Shown: positions 17,671 through 25,359 of the stretch, piece by piece | Layout: each line of letters starts with the position of its first letter | How positions within the stretch are numbered: position 1 is the first letter of the stretch | Notes under the pieces: generated by a model | What the model was told of the DNA's origin: nothing | Seen by the model: only the letters and a program-made list of their open reading frames with translations | Databases searched by the model: none | Origin: CAWCLK01 sp963796225 | Lineage (GTDB): Bacteria > Actinomycetota > Nitriliruptoria > Nitriliruptorales > Nitriliruptoraceae | Reading direction: 5' to 3' | DNA length: 64,000 nucleotides | Assembly: GCA_963796225.1 (NCBI GenBank) | Contig: CAWCLK010000014.1 | Location: 1 to 64,000, forward strand | Made by a program: the position numbers and the translations under genes

Positions 17671-18610
17671 TCAGGCGTCGCGGGTGGCCCGTGTCCAGGC
17701 GGCCCCGGTGGCCAGGACCAGCGCCCCGGCCAGGGCCCGCAGCACGGCCACCAGCGGCGAGTCGGCGCCCGTGTCGGGCATCCCCGTGGCCAGCACCGCG
17801 GGGGTCGATGCCCTCGGCGACCTCGGGGGTCTCCGGGAACTCGGCGAACTCGTCGACGCCCTCGGGTGCGGCCGCCGGCGGGGCGACCTCGGGGTCGGGC
17901 ACGCGGTTGGTGTGGACGGTCCCGCCGCCGTAGCGCTGCAGGCCGAAGCTGCCGCCGTCCCAGGTCCCCACGGAACGGGAGCCGGTCGTACCGCCGGACC
18001 CGGAGGAGGTCGTGGAGGAGGTGGTGGCGGGGCGCGCGTCGTCGCCGGCCGCGACGACACCGCCGCCGGCGAGGAACCCGCCCGGGCCGTCGGTGCGCGA
18101 GGTGTCCTCGGTGGCAGCCTGGTCGCTGGACGTGTCCTCCGTCGGTTCCGGGTCGGGGTCGACGGCGTCCTCGATCGGGTCGGTGATCTCGCCCAGGTCG
18201 AGCTCCTGGTCGGCGACCGTCACGCCGCCGTCGATCTCGAGCTGCGGCGAGCCGTCCTCGTCGCTGGGCGCCACGTCGACGTCGAGGTCGACGTCGAGGG
18301 TCCCGTCACCGGTCCCGACGTCGAGCAGCGTGTCGTCCTCGGACGAGGGCTCCTCGGACGGCTCCGGCGTGGGCTCGGCGTCGCTCGTGGAGGTGGCGGT
18401 CTCGGTCGACGTGGCCTCCTCGGTGGGGGCCTCCGTCACGGTGCCGACGACCTCGTCGGTGACAGAGCTCAGCTCCTCGGTGGTCTGGGTGAGCGTGTCC
18501 TGGACCGTGTCGGTCAGGGTCGGCAGCTCCTGGGCCATGGCGGGGACGGCGGTGATGCCGACCGTGATGGCGGTGGTGGCGAGGATGGCCTGCAGTCGTC
18601 GACGTGCCAC
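17671..18610 (-). CDS. Secreted Thr/Ser/Asp-rich protein with LPXTG-like anchor, one frameshift
   Basis: Signal peptide (MARRRLQAILATTAITVGITAVPAMA, cleavage after AMA near residue 26), then a low-complexity region rich in Thr, Ser, Glu and Asp. The natural C-terminus lies in the next frame: MPDTG, a hydrophobic stretch (VAVLRALAGALVLATGAAW) and a short tail with two Arg, i.e. a sorting signal of LPXTG type with Met in place of Leu. The shift falls in a run of five G at 17800-17804 (plus strand) and is most simply a sequencing error. Likely sortase-anchored to the wall; no catalytic domain seen. Confidence 0.6.
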
Positions 18611-18726
18611 GTGTGGGGTCTCCCTGGTCGCCGTCCGGTCCGGTCCACCGGACGTCTCACCCCCTGTAACGACACACGTCCGCGTCGGTGACGCCCCGAT
18701 CGGCCACTGTCCGGGGCAGCTCCGGG

Positions 18727-19809
18727 TCAGCAGATCCGCGGCAGGGGGTCCCCGACGAGCATGTCGATCATGCGGTGACCCCCGAATCCCGTGCGCCCGA
18801 GGACCCGCCCCGGCGGTTCCTCGCGGACCTCACCGATGATCGCGGCGTCCTCGCTGCCGGGCACGCCCCGCAGGGCCGCCAGGGCCTCGTCGGCGCGCTC
18901 CCCGCGCACGAACGCGACCAGCTTGCCCTCGTTGGCGACGTAGAGCGGGTCGATGCCGAGGATCTCGCCCGCGCCCCGCACCGCGTCCCGCAGGGGCAGC
19001 CGGTCCTCGGTCACGACCACGCCGGCCTGCGCGGCCATGGCGATCTCGTTGAGCACCGTCGCGACGCCGCCCCGGGTGGCGTCACGCATGCAGTGCAGGT
19101 CGGTGCCGCAGGTGTCGAGCAGCGCCCGACAGGCCGGTTCGAGGGAGCGGGTGTCGCTGCGCACGTCGGCCTGGATGTCGAGCTCGCCGCGGGCGAGCAT
19201 GATGGCGATGCCGTGGTCGCCGATGGTCCCGGACACCAGCACGGCGTCGCCGGGTCGGACGCGTTCGGGGGCGAGGTCGACGTCGGCAGGCACCAGCCCG
19301 ATCCCGGTGGTGACCACGTACATGCCGTCGGCCTTGCCGCGCTCGACCACCTTGGTGTCGCCGGCCACGATCGACACCCCGGCGGCCTCGGCGGCCCGAC
19401 CCATCGCGTCGACCTGCGCCTCGAGCACGCTGGCGGCCAGCCCCTCCTCGAGCACCAGCGCCGCCGACAGCGCCAACGGGCGGCCGCCGGCCACGGCGAG
19501 GTCGTTGACCGTCCCGTTGACCGCGAGCTCGCCGATCGTCCCGCCCGGGAACGTCAGCGGACGCACCACGAACGCGTCGGTGGTCATGGCCAGCCGGTGG
19601 CCGGCCACGTCGAGCAGGGCGGCGTCGCCGAGGGCGGCCAGCACCGGGTTGGCCAGGCGCGGCACCACCAGCCCCTCGACCAGCTGCCGGCTGGCCTTGC
19701 CCCCGGCCCCGTGGGCCATGGTCACGTGCTCGTCGCGGAAGGTCGGGGTGCGGCGCCGCATCGCCTCGATGCGCTCGATGACCTCGTCCTCGCCGAACGT
19801 GCGAGCCAT
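18727..19809 (-). CDS. hypE: Hydrogenase maturation factor HypE
   Basis: Dehydrates the carbamoyl group loaded onto its C-terminal Cys (by HypF) to a thiocyanate that becomes the CN ligands of the NiFe active site. The sequence shows the AIR-synthase-like fold motifs (MAHGAGGKAS near residue 31, TTDAFVV, GGTIGELAVNGTVNDLAVAG, CMRDATRGGVATVLNE) and ends in PRIC with the essential terminal Cys. 360 residues. The ATG overlaps the hypD stop (ATGA); it is the last gene of the hydrogenase operon. Confidence 0.96.
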   Translation of the reverse strand: MARTFGEDEVIERIEAMRRRTPTFRDEHVTMAHGAGGKASRQLVEGLVVPRLANPVLAALGDAALLDVAGHRLAMTTDAFVVRPLTFPGGTIGELAVNGTVNDLAVAGGRPLALSAALVLEEGLAASVLEAQVDAMGRAAEAAGVSIVAGDTKVVERGKADGMYVVTTGIGLVPADVDLAPERVRPGDAVLVSGTIGDHGIAIMLARGELDIQADVRSDTRSLEPACRALLDTCGTDLHCMRDATRGGVATVLNEIAMAAQAGVVVTEDRLPLRDAVRGAGEILGIDPLYVANEGKLVAFVRGERADEALAALRGVPGSEDAAIIGEVREEPPGRVLGRTGFGGHRMIDMLVGDPLPRIC

Positions 19810-20933
19810 CAGGGTTCGACCGCCATCTTCGCCTTCGCGTACCGCCCGTAGTTGTAGTAGGCGGCGCACGCCCCCTCGGAGGACACCATGCAGGTGCCGA
19901 TGGGCGTCTCGGGGGTGCAGGCGGTCCCGAAGACCTTGCACTCCCACGGCTTGAGCACGCCCTTGAGGACCTCGCCGCACTGGCAGCTCTTCGGGTCGGC
20001 GACCCGCACGCCCGGCATCTCCCAGCGCAGCTCGGCGTCGAAGTCGGCGAACTCGTCGGAGACCCGCAGGGCGGAGTGGGCGATCGACCCGAGGCCCCGC
20101 CACTCGAAGAACGGCCGCAGCGTCATCGTGCGCGCCATGACCTCGAGCGCCTTCGGGTTGCCGTCCCACGGCACCACGCGGGCGTACTGGTTCTCGACCT
20201 CGGCGCGCCCCTCGTGCAGCTGGGCCATGATCATCGCGACGGACTCGAGGACGTCGAGCGGCTCGAACCCCGCGGTCACGACGGGCAGGCCGTGCTCGCG
20301 AGGGACGAACTCGTAGGGACGGCAGCCGATCACGGTCGACACGTGCCCGGGCCCGATGAAGGCGTCGAGGCGCAGGTCCGGCGAATCGAGGATCGCCTTC
20401 ATGGCCGGGATGATCGTGACGTGGTTGTTGATCACCGAGAAGTTGGTGATCCCCTCGGCCTTCGCCCGCAGCAGCGTGAGGGCGGTGGACGGGGCGGTGG
20501 TCTCGAACCCGATGGCGTAGAAGACGACCTGCCGGTCGGGCTCCTCACGGGCGATCCGCAGGGCGTCGAGCGGCGAGTAGACCATCCGCACGTCGGCGCC
20601 CCGGGCGCTGGCGTCGAGGAACGACCCGGTGCTGCCCGGCACCCGCATCATGTCCCCGAAGCAGGTCAGCGTGACCTCCGGGTGGGTCTCGGCCAGCGCG
20701 ATGGCGTCGTCGACCCGCCCCATGGGGATCACGCACACCGGGCACCCGGGGCCGTGGACAAGCTCGATGGTGTCCGGCAGGAAGTCGTGCACCCCGAAGC
20801 GGTAGATCGCGTGGGTGTGGCCGCCGCAGACCTCCATGATCTTGACGTGGCGTCCCGGGTCGGCCAGCGACGCGATCCGCGCTGCCAGGGCGCGGGCGAG
20901 GTCCGGGTCGCGGTACTCGTCGACGAACCGCAT
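19809..20933 (-). CDS. hypD: Hydrogenase maturation factor HypD
   Basis: Iron-sulfur scaffold that with HypC assembles Fe(CN)2CO. Visible: MEVCGGHTHAIYRFG (CGGxH motif, about residue 35), HGPGCPVCVIPMG, FGDMMRVPGS, GFETTAPSTA, and the C-terminal [4Fe-4S] ligands in SCQCGEVLKG ... CKVFGTAC ... GTCMVSSEGAC. 374 residues, normal length. ATG overlaps the preceding HypC-like gene's stop; its own stop overlaps hypE. All three are translationally coupled. Confidence 0.96.
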   Translation of the reverse strand: MRFVDEYRDPDLARALAARIASLADPGRHVKIMEVCGGHTHAIYRFGVHDFLPDTIELVHGPGCPVCVIPMGRVDDAIALAETHPEVTLTCFGDMMRVPGSTGSFLDASARGADVRMVYSPLDALRIAREEPDRQVVFYAIGFETTAPSTALTLLRAKAEGITNFSVINNHVTIIPAMKAILDSPDLRLDAFIGPGHVSTVIGCRPYEFVPREHGLPVVTAGFEPLDVLESVAMIMAQLHEGRAEVENQYARVVPWDGNPKALEVMARTMTLRPFFEWRGLGSIAHSALRVSDEFADFDAELRWEMPGVRVADPKSCQCGEVLKGVLKPWECKVFGTACTPETPIGTCMVSSEGACAAYYNYGRYAKAKMAVEP

Positions 20934-21187
20934 CAGACGTCTCCCAGTCGGCCTTTTTCGAGGGCCACGCGGGCGTGCACCAGCAGCCGGTCGCCCGGTG
21001 CGACCGGGCCCACCAGGTCGATCGCGACGACCTCCTCGGCGCCGGTGGCGTCGTCCCGGCACCGGGCGTCGGCGCCGGCGACGCTGACCACCGTGAGGGG
21101 AAGGGCGACGTCACCGCAGGTGATGCACGCGTCGCCGTGGTCGGCGCGGACCAGGGGCAGGTCTGAGTGAAGGTCTGGGGCGCTCAC
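20933..21187 (-). CDS. Second HypC/HupF-like chaperone with internal CxxC
   Basis: 84-residue OB-fold-like protein, second HypC homologue of the operon. In place of the N-terminal MCLGIPG it has a ~20-residue extension and then CITCGDVALPLTVV (Cys 21 and Cys 24), followed by a normal HypC-like body (VVAIDLVGPVAPGDRLLVHARVALEK). The essential Met1-Cys2 of HypC is absent, so it cannot bind iron and HypD in the usual way; the CxxC could hold a metal or pair with HypD. GTG start overlaps the hypC stop. HupF-type paralogues are known in actinobacterial clusters. Confidence 0.75.
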   Translation of the reverse strand: MSAPDLHSDLPLVRADHGDACITCGDVALPLTVVSVAGADARCRDDATGAEEVVAIDLVGPVAPGDRLLVHARVALEKGRLGDV

Positions 21188-21459
21188 TCGATCCTCGATC
21201 TGGCGATCTCCTCGATCTCCGTGTCGAACTGGCCGCCGAGCAGGCGCAGCCCGTCCATCGCCCGCTCGGCCTCGGCCTCGTCGATGATCGACATGGCGAA
21301 CCCGACGTGGATGAGCACCCAGTCACCCAGCGCGAGGCCGTCCTCGCGCACCAGCCCGACGTTGATGTTGCGGGTCACGCCGGCGACCTCGACGCGGGCC
21401 AGCAGGTCGTTGCTGTCCGGTACCCAGTCGACGACGCGTCCGGGGATCCCGAGGCACAT
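21184..21459 (-). CDS. hypC: Hydrogenase maturation chaperone HypC
   Basis: Carries the iron centre from HypD to the hydrogenase large-subunit precursor. N-terminus MCLGIPGRVVDW with the essential Cys 2; body NINVGLVREDGLALGDWVLIHVGFAMSIID matches HypC; 91 residues. Begins 1 base after the hypA stop and overlaps the next HypC-like gene by 4 bases. Confidence 0.96.
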   Translation of the reverse strand: MCLGIPGRVVDWVPDSNDLLARVEVAGVTRNINVGLVREDGLALGDWVLIHVGFAMSIIDEAEAERAMDGLRLLGGQFDTEIEEIARSRIE

Positions 21460-21460
21460 G

Positions 21461-21742
21461 TCAGCCCCCTGTCGGGTGGGACGGCGGCGGAGCTGCCGAC
21501 GCCGTCTCCGGTGAGTATCGCACCCAGGTCAGCACGAGGTCGTCCCCCGGGACGATCTCGACGTCCGTGGTCGCGCCATCCGCGACACCGCCCTGGGCCA
21601 GCACCTGGAAGCCCTGCTCGAACACCTCGGGGACGACGGCGAGGTCGGTGCCGCAGCGCACCCCGATCCGTTCCACGCGGCGTCCCGCGGCGCGACGTTC
21701 GACGGCCTCCAGGACCGCGTGGCACATGCCCATCTCGTGCAC
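21461..21742 (-). CDS. hypA: HypA-like protein lacking the zinc-ribbon domain
   Basis: The N-terminal nickel site MHEMGMC (His 2, Glu 3) and the helix-strand core (AVLEAVERRAAGRRVERIGVR, VVPEVFEQGFQVLA) match HypA. The usual C-terminal zinc ribbon with two CxxC pairs is missing: after EIVPGDDLVLTWVRY the protein ends in a Pro/Ser-rich tail at residue 93 with no Cys. No frameshift is apparent that would restore it. It may be a reduced nickel chaperone of this operon. GTG start, 3 bases after the protease gene. Confidence 0.8.
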   Translation of the reverse strand: MHEMGMCHAVLEAVERRAAGRRVERIGVRCGTDLAVVPEVFEQGFQVLAQGGVADGATTDVEIVPGDDLVLTWVRYSPETASAAPPPSHPTGG

Positions 21743-21745
21743 GGC

Positions 21746-22260
21746 CTACACCTTCCTCGTGGCAGCGGGCCTGTGGCGGCGGGGTGGTGCTCGGCGACGA
21801 CGTCGCAGACGAGCTCGACGGCGGCATCGAGCGTGGCCGCGACGGTGGGGGTCAGGCCCATGCCCTCGGTGACGTCCGCCGGCTCGCAGCCGACGAGCAG
21901 GGTCGGCGGCAGCGCCCCGCCCAGTGCCCGGACGTTGGCCAGCAGGGCCGCCGGCTCCATGGCGTGGGAGTCCACGCGGGTCTCGGGCAGCCGGTCCGGG
22001 TCCACCTCGAGGACGGTGAGCGTCCCGGGGGCGACGCCCCGCGGCAGGGCGTCGACCAGCACGAGCAGGTCCACGCCGTCGAGCAGGTCGTAGGCGAGGT
22101 GGATCCCGCCGATGCCGTAGTCCACGACCCGGACGTCGGCGGGCAGCCGGTCGGCGGGGACACGCCGGGCCACCTCGGAGCCCCAGCCGTCGTCCTGCAG
22201 GAAGATGTTCCCGACGCCGGCCACGAGCACGGTGGGGGTGCCGTCGATGTGCGGGATCAC
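21746..22260 (-). CDS. Hydrogenase maturation protease (HyaD/HybD-like), probable 3' frameshift
   Basis: Endopeptidase that trims the large-subunit C-terminus after nickel insertion. GVGNIFLQDDGWGSEV corresponds to the GNxLxxDDG motif with an acidic nickel ligand; VDYGIGG and DSHAMEP supply the other Asp and the His. As written the frame runs on into hypA after VVAEHHPA; a one-base change near 21770-21800 would end the protein at TAG 21746-21748, 3 bases before hypA, giving about 172 residues, normal for the family. GTG start 4 bases after the 80-residue gene. Confidence 0.85.
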
Positions 22261-22264
22261 GTGG

Positions 22265-22507
22265 TCATCCCCCCTGGTCGCCGGGCTTGGTGCGGGGCAT
22301 GTCGGGCAGCAGCGGCGCGAGCGGTCGCACGCCGCTCCACTCGCTGGGCTCGTGGTGCTCGCGGCGCGTGGGCGGCGAGCCGACCCCACGGCTGTGCACC
22401 GCGCCCCGCGCCTCCTGTGGTTCCCCGTCGCCCCAGCGTTCGCGGGTCCACGGGTGGGCGGTCTCGAGCTCGTCCGGGGTGACCCCGGTCCCTCGGCGGT
22501 TGGGCAT
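22265..22507 (-). CDS. Small hydrophilic protein of the hydrogenase operon, unknown
   Basis: 80-residue product, hydrophilic, Pro/Arg/Glu-rich, with PDELETAHPWTRERWGDGEP and a C-terminus VRPLAPLLPDMPRT. No known domain is recognised. GAGGAG lies 6 bases before the ATG, among the clearest ribosome sites in the operon, and the gene fits tightly between its neighbours, which supports real coding. It could be a small adaptor or structural subunit of the hydrogenase. Confidence 0.6.
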   Translation of the reverse strand: MPNRRGTGVTPDELETAHPWTRERWGDGEPQEARGAVHSRGVGSPPTRREHHEPSEWSGVRPLAPLLPDMPRTKPGDQGG

Positions 22508-22521
22508 CGGTCGCTCCTCGC

Positions 22522-22665
22522 TCACATCTGCTTCATGCGCACGTAGCGCCGGATGTCGTCGCGCGACGCGATCGTCGCCGCGACCGCCAGCGCCAGGACC
22601 AGCCACCCGACCAGCCGCACGAGCACCTGGGCCGGTTCCAGACCGGCGTCGTCGTCATCCGTCAT
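22522..22665 (-). CDS. 47-residue single-pass membrane protein of the hydrogenase operon
   Basis: Very short gene: MTDDDDAGLEPAQ, then a hydrophobic helix (VLVRLVGWLVLALAVAATIA) and a C-terminal DDIRRYVRMKQM. The acidic N-terminus, single helix and PDIRRY-like tail resemble tiny proteins (DUF6893-type) next to actinobacterial hydrogenases, from memory. The start overlaps the preceding gene's 3' end by 11 bases; the stop is 14 bases before the next start. A likely role is membrane anchoring of the soluble hydrogenase or an electron-transfer partner. Confidence 0.65.
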   Translation of the reverse strand: MTDDDDAGLEPAQVLVRLVGWLVLALAVAATIASRDDIRRYVRMKQM

Positions 22666-24019
22666 CGTCGTCCCCTCCCATGGGCTCGACCTCGGACAGG
22701 TGGAAGTACTGGAACCGGCCGTACCAGCGGTGCAGCTCGGCCGCGGGGTCGTCGAGCAGCGTCACGGCGAGCATCGTGGGCCCGTCGACGGTGTCGACGA
22801 CCTTCTCGACCAACGCCACGCGGCCGTCCACGAACAGGTCGTGGGCGTCGGCCCGCCGGCGGGGGCGCAGCCGGACCCGGTCCCCCACCGCCACCCGGCG
22901 GCCGTCGACGTCGACGGCCTCGCGGGCCGGTTCACCCACGCCGAGGAAGGCCGCGAGGTCGTCGTCGACCTGCGCCGCGGGTTCGGGCCACATGCCGGAC
23001 GGCCCGAACGCGCGGACCGTGCCGTGCAGCCGGGACAGCGCGGCCGGAGGGAGGGACTCGCTGCGGTCGACGACGTCGGCGGCGCGCGGGTCCGTGGCGC
23101 GCGCCTCGCGCTTCTCGTCGTCGGTGAGCCCCTGCACGCACAGGGCCAGCAGCTCGTCGATCTCCAGGCCGTCGAAGGACGGGCCGGGCGACTCGTCGGC
23201 CACGCGCGGGTGGTCCTCGAGGATGATGGGCGAGGCCAGCACCACGTCGGGGCCGTCGTCCCCCGGGGCCACCAGCACCGGGAACACGACCCGGCTGTGG
23301 CACCCCGACACAGCGTCCGCCGCCCAGTCGGGCGGGTCGATCACCGAGCCGAAGGTGCCCCCGTCCGTCGAGAGCAGCAGGTGGGCCCCGACGAGGGAGC
23401 GCAGCAGCACGTCGTCACGAGCGGCGCGTGGCTGCGACCAGTCGGTGCCGTTGCGGACGATCGCCTGGACACGGACGACGTCGCCCCCGGTCGGGACGGC
23501 GCGCACCGCGAGCTCGGCCGTGACGGGCACGGCGGTGCGCTCGATCCGGCCGCCGCCGGGCAGGTCCTCCGTGGACACCGCCCCCGGCAGGTCCACGGTC
23601 ACGACGTGGGCGTGGGTCCGCAGGTCGGCCACCCGCAGCGGCGGGGTCACGACCTCGTGCTCGAGCCCCTCGTCCCAGCTGACGTGCAGCGCCCCGCCGT
23701 CGTCGAGCCGGTCCACCCGGGTGCCGTCGGCGTCGTGGACCTGTCGGCGGCGCAGGTGCAGGAAGCGGGCGGTGACGCGGACCACGGCGTCGTCGGCCGA
23801 CCGCAGCGGGACCTCGCAGGTCGCGGACGTCGGCTCCGTGCCGCCGTGCTCGGCCTGGGCGGCCGGGACCAGCACCCCCCACTGCCAGCGGTAGCGGTTC
23901 TTCAGCGCCGAGGCCCGGTACGGGAACAGCACGTAGCCCTCGTACAGCACGGCGTCGGCGATGGCCCGCGCCCCGTCCAGGGCCGGGTCGCGCGCGTCGG
24001 CGCCCACCACCGTGGTCAC
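22655..24019 (-). CDS. Hydrogenase-operon protein of unknown function (454 aa)
   Basis: Soluble 454-residue protein without a family I can name. The N-terminal part has LYEGYVLFPYRASALKNRYR and RWQWGVLVP; the middle is beta-rich (EHEVVTPPLRVADL, VRVQAIVRNGTDW); the C-terminus is a small beta-barrel-like module (VAVGDRVRLRPRRRADA ... AELHRWYGRFQYFHLSEVEP). Comparable proteins accompany group 1h hydrogenases in actinobacteria (from memory). GTG start overlaps the DUF5947-DUF6084 stop. No signal peptide, membrane helix or clear metal motif. Confidence 0.7.
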   Translation of the reverse strand: MTTVVGADARDPALDGARAIADAVLYEGYVLFPYRASALKNRYRWQWGVLVPAAQAEHGGTEPTSATCEVPLRSADDAVVRVTARFLHLRRRQVHDADGTRVDRLDDGGALHVSWDEGLEHEVVTPPLRVADLRTHAHVVTVDLPGAVSTEDLPGGGRIERTAVPVTAELAVRAVPTGGDVVRVQAIVRNGTDWSQPRAARDDVLLRSLVGAHLLLSTDGGTFGSVIDPPDWAADAVSGCHSRVVFPVLVAPGDDGPDVVLASPIILEDHPRVADESPGPSFDGLEIDELLALCVQGLTDDEKREARATDPRAADVVDRSESLPPAALSRLHGTVRAFGPSGMWPEPAAQVDDDLAAFLGVGEPAREAVDVDGRRVAVGDRVRLRPRRRADAHDLFVDGRVALVEKVVDTVDGPTMLAVTLLDDPAAELHRWYGRFQYFHLSEVEPMGGDDDDG

Positions 24020-25359
24020 GGGCGTGCCTCCCGTTCGGCGACGAGGTGGGCGATGGTGTCGTCCCACGTGGGCAGGGCATGGCGGGACTTGACCGCCTGC
24101 AGCGCGTCGATCGTCTCGCGGCGCAGCCGCAGCCAGCCGGTCCCGGGGAAGTGCAGGTCCATCAGCTCCTCCCACACGGCGACGGGCAGCCGGTGGCGGG
24201 CCTCGAGGTCCCACGGGACCTGCTGGACCTGCAGGCCGCCGTCGTCGCCCCGCAGGAAGATGGTCCCGCTGAACAGGAACAGCAGCGGCACCTCGCCGTC
24301 CCCGAGCGCGTGCAGGTACTTGCCGGCCGCGACCTCGAGGTCGTAGCTGAGCTCGACCGGGACCTCGACCTCGCAGGACCCGGTGAACCCGCGGACGGGG
24401 AGCGTGACCTGGGCGAGCTGGAACGGGGTGAGCGTCTCGCTCCAGCGGGACGGGTCCCCGAAGACGTCGCGCAGGCGGGCCTGCTCGCCGTCGTCGTACC
24501 GTCGCCGGCCCGGCTCGACCCGGACCATGCAGCGCAGCAGGATGGACTGGACCGCCGCGTCGGGGTCCACGGTGATCGTCAGCGGGACCAGCAGGACGGG
24601 CTGCAGGGCGGTGCGGTCGGGGCGGGCACCGGTGACCTCGAAGTGGATCGACGTCACGGCGTGCCCCCCGTCGGCCGGGATGCGCCCGTCGACGTCGGCG
24701 AAGAACGCCTGGAGGGCGGCGCGCGCCTCCTGCCCGCCGTCGAAGCCCCGCCACGACAGCCGCAGCCGACCGACGAGCTCGTAACAGCGGTCCACCGGCG
24801 TGACCCAGCACGCCGGTGGACCGTCTGCGCCGGCCCCTGCCCCGCGGTCACTGCGCACGAGCACCGCCTCGACGTCGGGTCGCACGTCCTCGAGCACTGG
24901 GTTGTCGGCGACCACGTCCTGCCAGGCGTCCATCGACAGCTCCGACTCGGTCGCCCCGCCGGGGCTCGGGTAGAAGGCCACCGGGGCGCCCAACGGCGTG
25001 GCGTGGACGACGAAGGCGACCCCGACGGGCACCTGCAGGGCGGCCCAGTGGGCGGGGTCGAGCGTGAACGGGGCGACCCGCAGGTACCGCTCGGGGACGC
25101 TGCGGTAGCGACCGTCGGCGGCCGGTTCGGCCTCGAACAGCAGGGCGCAGCCCCGGCAGGTGCACAGCAGGCTGCGCTGGGCGAGGTCGACGACGTGGCG
25201 GTGCGTGGCGGGGATCCCGACGGCGCAGAGCTCGCAGGCCTCGCCCGGCGCCGGTCCCCGTCGTGGGCGCAGGAACGCCTGCAGCGGTGCGGCCACCTCG
25301 GCCAGCGGGTCCGCCGGCGGCGAGGGCGGTGGCGTGGTGAACCGGGCCAGGCCGCTCAT
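24016..25359 (-). CDS. DUF5947-DUF6084 fusion protein of the hydrogenase operon
   Basis: 447 residues. Residues ~1-210 match DUF5947: CELC (42, 45), HRH (53, 55) and CTCRGC (66, 68, 71) form a metal-site-like cluster, then CWVTPVDRCYELVG and WRGFDGG. Residues ~225-447 match DUF6084: TSIHFEVTGARPDRTA, VEPGRRRYDDGEQARL, DVFGDPSRW, LSYDLEVAAGKYLHAL, LLFLFSGTIF, HFPGTGWLRLRRETIDAL. The two are usually separate neighbouring genes in high-affinity hydrogenase clusters; here they are one open frame. ATG overlaps the Nfu-like stop. Role unknown, perhaps electron transfer or maturation. Confidence 0.8.
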   Translation of the reverse strand: MSGLARFTTPPPSPPADPLAEVAAPLQAFLRPRRGPAPGEACELCAVGIPATHRHVVDLAQRSLLCTCRGCALLFEAEPAADGRYRSVPERYLRVAPFTLDPAHWAALQVPVGVAFVVHATPLGAPVAFYPSPGGATESELSMDAWQDVVADNPVLEDVRPDVEAVLVRSDRGAGAGADGPPACWVTPVDRCYELVGRLRLSWRGFDGGQEARAALQAFFADVDGRIPADGGHAVTSIHFEVTGARPDRTALQPVLLVPLTITVDPDAAVQSILLRCMVRVEPGRRRYDDGEQARLRDVFGDPSRWSETLTPFQLAQVTLPVRGFTGSCEVEVPVELSYDLEVAAGKYLHALGDGEVPLLFLFSGTIFLRGDDGGLQVQQVPWDLEARHRLPVAVWEELMDLHFPGTGWLRLRRETIDALQAVKSRHALPTWDDTIAHLVAEREARP

